From Helicoverpa zea (Eukaryota > Arthropoda > Insecta > Lepidoptera > Noctuidae), in the NCBI RefSeq assembly GCF_022581195.2, contig NC_061472.1:1364001-1428000 (forward strand): a stretch of 64,000 bases of DNA. The letters are read 5' to 3'. Both the position numbers and the translations under genes were made by a program. The first letter of the stretch is position 1, and every line of letters starts with the position of its first letter. The notes below the pieces were generated by a model. That model saw only the letters and a list, made by a program, of their open reading frames with translations, was not told where the DNA came from and made no database searches. Of the stretch, positions 38,681 to 49,857 are shown in pieces.

Positions 38681-41600
38681 CAATGAGTGCTTTTTTATAC
38701 CTCACTTAGGTAACAGTTGAAGACTATCAGAGTATATAGACCAGTACCACCAGATAGAGATATGTGTAAACTTAGATATCCTCCTATAATTTACTTATAA
38801 CAATACTGTTTATATCCTTACAGTTATAAAAGTAGAGAATTCTGAAGAACACATTTAAGTTGCATCGTGCAACCTGTGTTTATGATCGTTGTGAACTGCG
38901 CTCGAGAGAGTGAATCTCAAAAATATACACAATCTTTGATGAATTTCAAATTGAACGCGCTTATCAGGAATTACCGGACTAATTTGACAATTGCAGTCTT
39001 TCAGTGCCAGATCACCCATTTATCGAACAAGAAAAACAAAATACGCGATTGAATTCAGAACCTTCATCCTTTTGTAAAGTCGGTTAAAAATAAGTTGACG
39101 TGGCCTTTAATCGGCTTCCTGACAAATTGTTGATGGGATACTATCTTGCCGATTGGCAATCTAACCTTATTATCTGAAACTCATTTCTCGATGAAGCCTC
39201 GTTCGCAATAGGAGATGTCTAGGGGACCTACAATGGAAGATCGATGAGCGATATTTACTAAAGTTCCTATAGACTGACGAAATTCGTGACTTTCCTTTTT
39301 AAATGAAATACCTCTGATATAATACTTTGCAATAAACCTACTGGCAAATTGTCAGCTACAACACAAATAAATCTTACGTTTGAATTACTGAGGGTGGGTG
39401 GCAACGTGTAGAAAACTAAAAATGATAAGCAAACCATTTTCAGTTTTTCAAAGCGCCGAATTGACCATTCGGCGGCAATTTGACGGCTTATAGTTACATG
39501 GTAGAACATGCTTCTTGTACCGAAAATTCGTATAGCAACAATTTTCATTAAAATTGTATACAAACTATAACTCTCTAATTAACCGTGAAAATTCAGTATC
39601 ATTTTGCAAAGGACCCAAAACTTTATAGTTTTTGGTAAAACTAGGCGGAAGCCAGTATTAATAGTTTCGTTAAAGTTACGATTTTAATACATACAGCTTA
39701 TGTTTCAATACAGGCTTTACCTTAGTTTTACAAATGCCAATTATGTGGTGAAGGGTTCATAATAAATTGACCCGAGGTGAAATTCCAGATAGGAAAGTAA
39801 TAGGAAGGTATTAAATGTGTTCTAGCTTATTCCTAAATATTTACCCTTATTGTTTGTGACAGTTAAATAAATAGAGTAACTTGATTGTGCCGTAATGGAC
39901 TATCGGTTAAGGAATCCCAGAATTAAGCACTAGCTTCTGCCCGTGGTTTCACCCTCATCCCCAGAGAACTGGTCCCTGTAACATACTATCAAAATCTATC
40001 CAGAAGTTTTTGTGCAAATTTTTACTAATTTTCTTATTTATTAGTTCTTTGCACCTACACAACTTTTTCAAACGATTGTATAATTTGTGTGTGAATGAGA
40101 GAACCAGGGCGTAGAGGTGCAAGTTAAAATGGCCTCCTCGTAAATGCCGAACTTATTTTAATATTTTAACCACGGTTTATCATAACGAACATTATAAATT
40201 CAGGAGCAGAAATATGTAAAGTATGTGGCGCATATTATAATACTCAATACTATGCAAACTCACGCTTCTTTAAGCTTGTAATTAATTGGATATTTATTTT
40301 TATTGTTAAATAATTTGAATGGTTTTTAAATGTCCATTTTTATTCATCACGATATTGAGTTCTGTTTAGTATGTTGACAGCTGTCAAACTAATGTCAATG
40401 TCACTGTTCGTAACTTCGGCTGCGGGGTGGTTTGAACAAGTTACCGCGGCCCTCGCACATGAAGGGCTGCAGAAGGAACATGTTGGGGTTTAGTCAGAAA
40501 GAGTCTGACACTCCCTTACGCTGCACCCACAGTGGGATTCGCACCACAAATATGACTGAGTTTCGCGTCCAGCTGGGCACGCGTCGCTAAGCTGACTTAA
40601 AACAGGCTAAGAGTTAATAATTAATTGCTAGGTACTCATTGGATGCTGGGTAACATGGGATCACCATACGATATCACTGTTAGTCGTATTTCACGGTATA
40701 TTTTATGTTTTACACCGCACGAATAGTTATTGATGCCGGCCGGCCATTGCTTTCGTTCGACTTTTAAATTCAAGCTACCTTCAAAATTCGAATACTTTTT
40801 CCTTTTTTAAAATGTCAATCATAGTTCTACAAAATACTGTTCGTCTACGCGTACTACGATGTTTCGATACAACTATTTATTATTTTTACGGCCCATCGGA
40901 TACGCAAAGAACGATATCCTTTGAAATCCTTTTTGGCACAGAAAAAAGTGTTTTTCAATAAAAATATTGCCATTGTCAATTTTAAGCGTGAATGTATAAT
41001 TGGTTCCTTTTGACGACAGCTTCAAACTTTATAATTGTTTGTTGTAAAAAGAGTTGCCAATGTTTTTATTTTCCTGTTATTTTTTTTTTTAATTTTCCTG
41101 GTATGTAAACTTTTTTTATGTATGGCAGTTAAACAGCTTCATGAACGAACTGAAATTACTTCCATGTGATTGCCCTCTAGTTCATAATTCGTTCGCTACA
41201 AATTAGCCTCAATCATTCAAAGTTATCTAAAACGTCTAAACCAACCATTCACGTGAATCACATTTTATCGAACCGTTGGAACAAATATACAAATAACGGA
41301 TGTTACAAAAAAGGACCGCTTTCAAATCAATCAAACAAACTAGTTATTTCAAACGGAATGCTTTTCATTACGACTGTACGTGCCGTGCGTACACAATGTA
41401 CACTCATGTACACAAGTTTTGAATGTTTTGTACCTGATGTATTTTGTATTGGACATAGATTTGTGTCAGTGTCTAACTTTTTATGCTGGATATTTTTATT
41501 AGCCAATAGAAATAGATCTGTATTCGATGTATTAATGCCCACAAACGGGTTAATTTCATTACGGTACTTACATAGTATAAGCATTAGTAAGGTGCAATGG

Positions 41601-43070
41601 AATAAATAAGATTATTGTTGGAACTCTGGAATCTTAACAGCACGTGGGTTGATGTTAGTGCAAAACGTTATCTGAACCTTTTTTGTGACCTGTTTTATGC
41701 TGTTATTCATGGATTAATAATTAACCACTAAATAAGTGAGGCATATAGGCTTGCTGTAAAATGCCTTATTCGTTGTTTTTAAAACAAAATAAAACCAGCC
41801 CGCTTTTGCTCAGAAATTTTTGCAAATCAAGACCCGACAGCCAATTTAGCTAGCCAGACAATTTGGACTGATATAGTTTCTGGTTTCTGATAGGTCATAC
41901 CATATATTTACGTAGATATAGTATACAATGTAAACATGAATGATTACTGTAAACTAACTTGGTACACATTGCAACGGTCTACGTGTTAATTAGTTGCCAA
42001 TAGTAGTTAAGATATGTATTGAAACCAAATCTGTGTTTACATATATGTATCTCTAGGCATCTCAATCTCCAGAGAGTCTTAGGCATCGTTAACGTCCGAC
42101 TGTAGTTGGATGATAAATCAATGGATAAAGAAATTTTAAAAGCCTAAGCTTTGAATTTTAACTGATAGGAGAACTCGGAACATTTAGTGGACGTAAATTC
42201 CTTTTCTGTGTTAGAGGAAGCTTATGCTCATAAATATTGATAGATAAGAAATAGGCTTTATTGTGAAAACTACTGAATTATTTTCTTCTGTAACAGTGAT
42301 CTATAAAAAACCAAACTGAAAAGAACCTTTTTCCAAAACCTTTTCGATTTTAAATACTTATTCGCTCTACAAAATAAGGCAATCAGTATTATCGTTAATT
42401 AACATGCATTGCATCCTTCACGTGGTCATTGACCTCCCGAAATGCTGCCTGAAACCTGAAAAGTTGTGGAAAAACGCAGGTACCTGCCTCGCTAGTGCAA
42501 ACTGTCGATATTAATGTAAGTAACAAGGGGAATTGGGTTCCAAAAAGGTAGTGTGGCACAGAGACGCAGTTGGGGAAGTGGGTGCGCAATGTTTAGAATA
42601 TTTGCCATAGTTGTCATTTTCTACTTTGTAAAACGTAACCAGGTACAATTTTACTGCATTACGAGATTTTGAAAGATAAAATTCACATAAACAGTTCCAA
42701 AAGTTAAAATAAATCTTTACTTCTGAAGATACTTAGATGAAAACGTGTTCATTGTATGTGTACGTCTACAGTAAGGTCTTTCTCCAGATTCTTTCTACAT
42801 ATTTACGACAAGTTGGAGATCTACAGAATTTTAGTGCCAAACTTATTTCTACTATTTCGGCAGAATCATACAAAGGTTTGGGTGTCTCCGCTATTATTCC
42901 TCGATAATTAAGTCAAGTGACTGTTCTGAATATTCAGTGTTACAGACTAACACAATCTTATTTTATTAAAAGCCCGCGGACTTGCTCCAAGTCCATCCCT
43001 GTACACAAATACGTCATTGGCAATTCTTGTACGCGCTGCATAACACAATGCAATATATCCGCCGTTTCCC
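38681..43070. other. Mostly unassigned AT-rich DNA
   Basis: Only the dispersed repeat at 40440 and a short CTAGCTTCTGCCCGTGGTTTC Helitron-like piece near 39930 are recognised. The 118-codon frame at 41253 overlaps an antisense frame of similar length and shows no domain. Confidence 0.4.
40440..40540 (+). repeat. TTACCGCGGCCCTCG dispersed repeat
   Basis: Same family as 34544 (AGAAGGAACATG..., GTCTGACACTCCC, GCTGCACCCACAGTGGGA). Confidence 0.7.
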
Positions 43071-43309
43071 TAATGGAGGGGCAATGCTTCAGATAAACAA
43101 ATTTGCGGTCACGACTCGCCGGCCAAATGGCGGATATTTCGGATATAAATAGAGGTGCGAAACTGTAGTTAAGTTGGGTTAGACTCTGTCTCTGGTCTCA
43201 GTTTCATGAGCATTTTTAGGTTTGATTGCTGGAAAAATAACTTTTTTTTACTGACGTATTTTGAGTATCCAAAACTAAAATAACCATCTGGCTTTTAATG
43301 GTGTTTTAT
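43071..43309 (+). repeat. Direct repeat, copy 1 (short form)
   Basis: From TAATGGAGGGGCAATGC to TGGTGTTTTAT. Matches copy 2 at 43533-43900 except that it lacks an internal 129-bp block. It carries GGATATAAATAGAGG, a TATA-like box. Confidence 0.9.
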
Positions 43310-43532
43310 TTTTTTATAAATTTAATGTTGCCATTGCACAGAAAAAATCACAACTCACGGATGACAAATTTAATAACGCGCCATCTAGTATCAATCAACT
43401 ATATTAATACCACCTGGCTATAGCGCTGTACACGTTTAAACCGAACGATGTCGTTCGGATACTGTAGTCACCATGGACGCTTAAGGCAAGAATTTTTTTG
43501 GTGACTGTTATCACCTCGGACGCTTGAGTGGC

Positions 43533-43900
43533 TAATGGAGGGGCAATGCTTCAGATAAACAAATTTGCGGTCACGACTCGCCGGCCAAATGGCGGATATT
43601 TCGGATATAAATAGAGGTGCGAAACTGTAGTTAAGTTGGGTTAGATTTAATTGTTGTTTTGATTGACTTAGATATGTTGTGAGAGAGTTAGAGAATTAAA
43701 TCTTATTTAGTTGTGAGTTTAATACTGGCAATGTTATTTCATTTTTACCTAATCTAATGAGGCAGACTACAAAACTCTGTCTCTGGTCTCAGTTTCATGA
43801 GCATTTTTAGGTTTGATTGCTGGAAAAATAACTTTTTTTTACTGACGTATTTTGAGTATCCAAAACTAAAATAACCATCTGGCTTTTAATGGTGTTTTAT
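43533..43900 (+). repeat. Direct repeat, copy 2 (long form)
   Basis: Same ends as copy 1 plus a 129-bp block at 43646-43774 (AGTTAGAGAATTAAATC in its middle). The TATA-like box and following sequence resemble the U3/R part of an LTR, but no TG...CA ends or primer site were found, so the class is open. Confidence 0.85.
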
Positions 43901-44154
43901 GAATTAATCAGCGCCTTAATCCCTTAACAAGAGATTGAATTTATGTTAATTATATAAACCTTAGAATATTTGATACAAAAAAAAACATAATTTATAACTT
44001 GAATTCAATTTTAATTGTATAAAGTGACGTCGCTAACGTTAGTGACGTTAACCCTTTCAAACTCGTACCTACCTTTTAAAGAAATAAACATGCCTGCCTG
44101 CAATGCCTCATATTCCATATTTTATAAATAGCTTCCGTTTCCTTAATATTTCAT

Positions 44155-44653
44155 GGTACGTTCACACGCGCGCGTTCAAATCGACATTCAACGGGCACAG
44201 TCACGTTCACGAGCGTGTAAACGGTACGCCCGAGCCCGTGAACGCGCCCGTGCCCGTGAATGCCGCGAACCGGGCGAGTGTCGGTTTTTTGGCAAAGTTC
44301 AAAGGATGAATGTGCGGGCGCCCGGCGACTGTTTACACGCGCGCGGGCAGTCAGTCTCTCCTGCGCTTTCGTGACGATTAAACGTTCTAAGAAAGTCGCT
44401 ACGATCGGAGATTACAACATGGCGGAATTGTTAACGTCGTTCATCATTTTGATTCTTTTTCCAATAAAAATAAGTTAAGCCAAAGGCTATGACAGCAACA
44501 ACACCGAGATCCTCGCTGCTCGCCATTCTTGCACTGACTGACACGACGGCGCGCGTGTGAACAGCTTGAATGTCCGCCTGCCCGCGACGGGCTGCACGCC
44601 GCGCTGCCCGCCAGGCAGCCCGCCGGGCTGCGCGGCGCGCGTCTGAACGTAGC
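44155..44653. mobile_element. 499-bp GC-rich element with CG-rich inverted ends
   Basis: Ends GGTACGTTCACACGCGCGC (left) and, on the other strand, GCTACGTTCAGACGCGCGC (right) match at 17 of 19 positions. AT flanks both ends (44153-44154, 44654-44655). The interior is strongly GC-rich, with GCCGGGCTGC-type palindromic stretches. On the - strand it begins a frame at an ATG near 44523 (MASSEDLGVVAVIAF). The AT target would suit an ISL2EU/Harbinger-like element; family uncertain. Confidence 0.65.
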
Positions 44654-44655
44654 AT

Positions 44656-44766
44656 CACAAGTAAACCTCCACACTTGAAGCTCTTCACCATTGTCAACGT
44701 TTCATAGAGGCGCTCATTAGCAAGTGTTTTATCTCTTTCAGTCTTACAGGTTTCAGCTATGTTCAT
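44656..44766 (-). pseudogene. Unrecognised coding-like remnant
   Basis: On the - strand MNIAETCKTERDKTLANERL continues with YETLTMVKSFKCGG and runs straight into the GC-rich element. It has the charge pattern of a real protein but no family I recognise. It could be the edge of an older element or a broken exon. Confidence 0.3.
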
Positions 44767-45649
44767 CTCGTTTGACGCTTGAGTAGATTGCAGTTGTTTC
44801 AGACAGTAGGTTTTCTTTTTTTATGCGTGTATTGTCTTTTGTTGTTATTTGGTACCTACTAACTAGCTTGGACGTTTTACAAGTACCTTTAACAGGTTTA
44901 CGTAAAAAAAAACTTATTTGACTAGGCTATTATGATGCCTAAGCATTGTTCCATAGGTACAGAGTCTTTTCACTAGTTGTTAGAGCCGCCACGCTGCTGA
45001 ATAGAATCTAAGGAACACTTTAAAGAAAGAAAAGTGTTTTATTAAATTAGCTTATCGGTTGGGTGCCGGAAATAGGGACCTCCTAGTTCCCTTGAGACGA
45101 GACAAAGACCACGGATAACCGCTAGTACCTACAGTTTCTATTTATTGCGCCATATTATAACAGTCATACTAAAATTTTAAATTCCTTGCGTAACTACGTT
45201 GAAGTTAAAGTCATAATATGAATATTGTAGTAATTCTAAGTACCAAGCACTAGCTCATTTAAGTCGCAACGCACACAAGTCGTCTCCCTGAGGAAAACTG
45301 ACCAGGTGGAATGTTCCCAAGTAAATACTGCCCTGACATTGAACTGAACAAGTTTTTTAATGGCGTAAGTCATGAAAAGACAAGGTCAGCCTTATTGTCT
45401 TTGGCTTGCGAGTATTATAAAGAAATAATATTATGTCATGTACTTTTGTTTTGTACTCGTAGAAATCGAGGCTTTTAGTTGCAGCGATTAATAATCACTT
45501 CACTTATTAGTTAATTAAATAAAAATTAAGAATGAGACCGGATGAAATTATGATTCTTTTCTTCGGAAGCACATACGGACATAAAACATGTCAACCAACA
45601 GTATCTTTCTACCCGCTTATTTCTCAACTTTTCTCACATTCATTTTATC
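44660..45649. other. Tk upstream region
   Basis: AT-rich; should contain the Tk promoter and noncoding 5' exon(s), but I could not place a TATA box or initiator with confidence. Confidence 0.4.
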
Positions 45650-45660
45650 TCGTTCCAGAT
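45650..45660 (+). other. Probable splice acceptor of a Tk 5'UTR intron
   Basis: A pyrimidine-rich run ending TCTCGTTCCAG lies about 10 bases before the Tk ATG at 45670. It suggests that the upstream in-frame codons (45532-45669) are intron rather than coding. The 5' noncoding exon cannot be located from sequence alone. Confidence 0.55.
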
Positions 45661-45669
45661 CATACAACA

Positions 45670-47533
45670 ATGGGTGCCCCACGAGCCTGTTTAATCTTCA
45701 TCACCCTGCATCTGGTCTCCTACGTGTACGCACAGGAGGTGTCCAAGCGAGTGCCGCAAGGCTTCCTTGGCATGCGCGGCAAAAAGTACTTCGAAGAAGA
45801 CGGCACCGAACAGTTCTACAAGCGAAGACCCCAATTCTTCGTCGGCGTTAAAGGGAAAAAGAGCCTTCATGACATCCTCGAAACACCCGAGGCATACTAC
45901 AAGAGAGCACCAATGGGCTTCATGGGAATGAGAGGCAAAAAAGACCTGAATTTCCCCGACATCTCAAGCACTGAGATGCTGAAAAGAGACGGCTCTCTAA
46001 TCGGCCAGATAGACTACTCCTCAAATGAACCAACTACAAATGACCCCGACTTTCCCTTACTCAACGAACTGCTGATGCATTACTTGTCTCAAGTCAATCT
46101 CGGCAAAACCGATATGTTATCAGACAGCATGATGTCCGAAGCTGACCCCGGCTCCAATGATATTGAGAAACGTGCTGCTAACATGCATCAGTTTTACGGA
46201 GTCCGTGGTAAGAAATCCTTGAACAACAAGCGACCTTATGACCTGACCTTTCGAGGCAAATTCATCGGTGTGAGGGGCAAAAAGGACGTGAAAAACAGCG
46301 GCCCGCATGAAATTAAGTTTTTGGTGGACCAGAACGGACCCCTGCCTAAGAGAAAGGCTCAGATGGGCTTCTTCGGTATGCGAGGCAAGAAGTGGACTGA
46401 TGGTGAGTTTTTGTTATAACTCGTTTGTTTGTTATCAATATTTAATGAAAGGGCGTACATGTGGATAGGAGTATATCACAGTTACATTCTCGGTCTGTTT
46501 CTATGGTTGGCCAAATCGACGAATACACGTTTCAATCTAAAAAAAAATTACGACGTAAAAGGTTGCACTTGTGGATAAAAAAATACTTACCACCAAATGT
46601 CTTGGCTAAATAAATCTATTAACTTATATGTTTAGTTCTAGGTAGGGCTGCCATCCGTCCGGGTTTCCCCGGATTTGTCCTCGTTTGGAGGCCGTCCGGG
46701 GGCCGTCCGGGCGGGGTTTCAAGAAGTGTCCGGGGAAAACCCGGACACTTTTCATGTAAGAAAGCACCTCATTGAATTTAAGTATATGTTAATAGTACCT
46801 AAAGGGATTACAAATTAGGTTCGGGGGAAAAATGCGATTTACACCAAATGTCCGGGTTTTTTTAATGTTTGTCCGGGTTTGGCGAAATTCGAAATGGCAG
46901 CCCTAGTTCTAGGGAATCAATCATATCATTCATTGTCATTGTGATTCATTAATTTTCAGATATGTTGTCATCTATAGCGTCACGCAGGTTAGCGAAAAGG
47001 TACTAAAAATATATATTTTCGCGTTGAAAACTACAATACCAACTTACTAACAAATTACCGACTTATATTAAGTTTAATATGACCCCGTCCATTAACAAAT
47101 TACCTACCTGCTTACTTATTCTTGAGTATCGAAATGCCGGCATAACTTTCAAATAATTTCTACTTTATTACCTACCTACTATTCTCCAGTTTCAAGAAAA
47201 ATTTGGACAGCAATCAAGCTAGCACTGTCCACTATTATATTGCGAATTTAGCTACATAATCACTTACTTGATCTCACTAATACTTTAGTAGGTATCGAAT
47301 CATCTTGTAATTAAATCTTCTTTTTTTCATCACCTTCATCATCATCCATCATCATCTCAGCCATAGATCTTCCAAAGACAAACCATCGAATGTCAGAAAG
47401 AAGCCTTGTGTATGTATCGTACTAATCATTAATATTATGTGTACTTTTATTTTATTCGGTTTAATTTGTAATACTTAAACGTGTTTTTTTTTATTTTTCA
47501 GAGTCCAGCCTGGAAATGGATATGCCAAACTAA
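45670..47533 (+). CDS. Tk: Tachykinin-related peptide precursor (two coding exons: 45670-46402, 47502-47533)
   Basis: Encodes a 254-residue secreted prepropeptide; family knowledge: the peptides are brain/gut neuropeptides acting on a tachykinin GPCR. Residues 1-21 form a signal peptide (hydrophobic core ACLIFITLHLVSYVYA). Six peptides each end in Gly-Lys-Lys (amidation plus dibasic cleavage): VPQGFLGMR (28-36), RPQFFVGVK (53-61), APMGFMGMR (80-88), AANMHQFYGVR (169-179), PYDLTFRGKFIGVR (189-202) and (K)AQMGFFGMR (229/230-238). KR pairs precede them. An acidic spacer (107-166) separates peptides 3 and 4. The frame is open upstream to 45532, but a polypyrimidine-CAG at about 45659 just before the ATG at 45670 looks like the acceptor of a 5'UTR intron, so I start at 45670. 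Donor G|GTGAGT at 46403 and acceptor TTTTTCAG at 47501 join in phase; the last exon encodes only ESSLEMDMPN. Peptide 2 ends in Lys instead of the family Arg. Identity is near certain; the start is inferred. Confidence 0.96.
46403..47501 (+). other. Tk intron before the last coding exon
   Basis: GTGAGT...TTTTTCAG intron of 1.1 kb. It contains a 263 bp hAT-type MITE (46643-46905) and a fragment of the CATCATCATCTCAGCCATAG dispersed repeat (about 47330-47400). The rest is AT-rich with nothing else recognised. Confidence 0.85.
46643..46905. mobile_element. hAT-type MITE with 8-bp target duplication inside the Tk intron
   Basis: Inverted ends TAGGGCTGCCAT / ATGGCAGCCCTA are flanked by a perfect 8-bp direct repeat GTTCTAGG (46635-46642 and 46906-46913), the target-site size of hAT transposons. 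The interior is rich in GTCCGGG / CCCGGAC repeats on both strands. There is no coding capacity, so it is non-autonomous. Confidence 0.85.
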
Positions 47534-47656
47534 GTGTCTTTAAAAATTATTGATTATAACAAAAACTATTATATAATAATACACATTAAATGCTACCTAT
47601 TTCTTGGGAAAGACTTGCCGTTTCAACATATCCTATATGAATTAAGAATTATTGCC

Positions 47657-47662
47657 AATAAA
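47657..47662 (+). terminator. AATAAA polyadenylation signal of Tk
   Basis: AATAAA lies 124 bases after the Tk stop codon. Further AATAAA hexamers occur downstream (for example near 48357), so a longer alternative 3'UTR is possible. Confidence 0.5.
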
Positions 47663-48827
47663 TAATGAGGCTTATTTTAGCGTTGTTTTCACAGTTAAGA
47701 GATTCTAGTCAGTAAATTATATGTATTGAATTGTACCTACTTAAATATATCAAAATTAACTTTTTTGTAAATTATTATTTAAGCATATCTTTTTAAGACA
47801 TATTTCATCAATATTTTTGCAGGCTTTATGTATTTCAAATTGCGTATTTTTATTGCATATATTACTTATGTATAATAATTTAAGTACAAAACGATTGAAA
47901 AATCACTTTTTATTTTTTAATACCTTTATTTCTATTTCAAGGTAAATAATACTTGAACTGTCGACGACTCTCTATGTGCTTATGTACACGATTATTTATT
48001 GTTATTAATACTTATAACAAAAAATATAAATTATGACAAAGGTATAACAAGATGTTTATTTAACAGACATTGTTTCTGTCTGGGTAACTTTATAAAAGCG
48101 AACTGTTGAAATATGTTTTTAAAAAAGAAACTTAACTTTCCTACATATAGTAAATTGTTGTAACTCTTAATATAACGACTAGAAACAATTTTATTTATAT
48201 TTTTATCGATGTCGGATCAGAATGTATTTCCTAATAATTGTTAAAACAATATAAAAAATTAAAATGAATTAGTAGATAGCTCGCAACGAGTATTTTCAAT
48301 TATAAATAATAAATGTAGATTATATTCGTAACTGTAATTAATAATATATCTCTTTAAAATAAACTTTAGGTTTATATTTATATCTATGACCTTTATTTTT
48401 TTCTGAATAAGTATAACTTTTTTTTAACACTGTCTTCACCAGATAGGTACATTATTTATTTATTTATTAATACATTTTTGGTGAGCTGATTTCAATGTTT
48501 ATTTTTTTATAATTTATAAGTAGATTCAATTTATTTCTACAGTATTCTGGAAATTATATAGGTATTGGTAGTTTATTATAAAATTGTATTACTATTTATT
48601 GTTTATGTCAAAAAATAATTTAAATAAAAATGCCTATTATTGTTATTAGATGCAGTTAACTGTTAATTTAATAATTAGAATGTTTGTAAAAAATAAAGTA
48701 CCTATGTTTACTGTCTTCACATTTTGTAAGGGCTGGCAAAATGTAAAACTGTATTATAACAATAGTAAAAAATTAATATACGCAGTTGTCAATTTTAATG
48801 TTGCTTCATTTTAAACCCACCCCTAAA

Positions 48828-48905
48828 TAAACAACTTCTCAAGTAGAAGTGTGAGAGTTCGATTCCAGGCCAGGCGAGTATAGCTTAAAGCCAAATTCAT
48901 CAATC
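48828..48905 (+). mobile_element. SINE head fragment (B-box)
   Basis: GAGAGTTCGATTCCAGGCCAGGCGAG matches the B-box and following bases of the SINE at 17580. It is truncated after the head. Confidence 0.55.
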
Positions 48906-49726
48906 AAGTGCGTCACTTTTCTTTGGCTTCAAAATACCTAAGATGGGTTGAATCCAAACCGAGTTAAAGAGATAGATAAAATATCCCCATAAAATGTGTT
49001 AAAGAGACGAGGTATTAAAGAAAAAAAAAACACCAAAATTAACTTCTTTGTATTTATTTTTCGTATTAAAATTGTTTCATTTAATAAATCCATGATGTTT
49101 ATAAACGTAATACAGTAGTTATATAACGCGTTGAAGCCATGTCCATCTATGTATGATATCAATTACATTATTCCGCGACGACTACAACGTACCGAATGGA
49201 CTGCTCACTCACACACACACACTCACGCACACACGCGCGGGCGAGTGTGACAGGCCGCCATATTCACTATAGCTAAAGGCTACACAGTTCAACAATTTAG
49301 TACATCAGAATTGGAAAATAATTTAAATAGCACGATTTCTCTTCAATAATTACATAACATTTTTAGACTAGCTTATTTTGGTATTTTAGTCGCGTTTTGA
49401 AAGTTATTGGTTCAGCGCAACTAGCGGCGTTCGTCAACTCATTTAAACTTAATATTATAACAATCAGACTGTGGAACATGATCGACTGGGGTGGGCGACC
49501 TGTCACACGAGTTCTTGTAATAAAACATTACAATTATACATCGATAAATACTTGAGAAAACATCTCATCATAAAATCCTACTAAACAATCGGACGTTTTT
49601 TTACGGTGAGTACTTTCTAAAATTTCAATTTCATTGACAACAACAAATTGATAACAAATCTCACTTTTTAGTCGAATTATTTAGCAGTATCTTACAATGA
49701 TAAAATGTCGTCCCAAGTACACTTAG

Positions 49727-49857
49727 GGCCAGGAAAAGTGACCCATCCAAAAATATTGTAGATAGGACATTCCACTAAAGTATTGTCTAAATATAGGAGC
49801 CAATATAGTAGTTCACTCTACTAAAATATTAGTTAGGGTGGGTCACTTTTCCTGACC
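49727..49857. mobile_element. ~131-bp foldback MITE
   Basis: Inverted ends GGCCAGGAAAAGTGACCCA and TGGGTCACTTTTCCTGACCT enclose an AT-rich centre. The target duplication is not clear. Confidence 0.75.

Noticed and set aside
39267..39563. 98-codon - strand frame
   Set aside because: No recognisable domain or neighbouring exon; treated as chance.
41253..41609. 118-codon + frame with an 85-codon antisense partner
   Set aside because: No domain, no splice context, no codon bias; both strands open by chance.
45532..45669. 46 additional in-frame codons before the Tk start
   Set aside because: A polypyrimidine-CAG just before 45660 and a proper signal peptide beginning at 45670 argue that this part is intron.
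49205..49250. CpG promoter at the CA/CG-rich patch
   Set aside because: Only ~45 bp, mostly a CA microsatellite; no associated exon.
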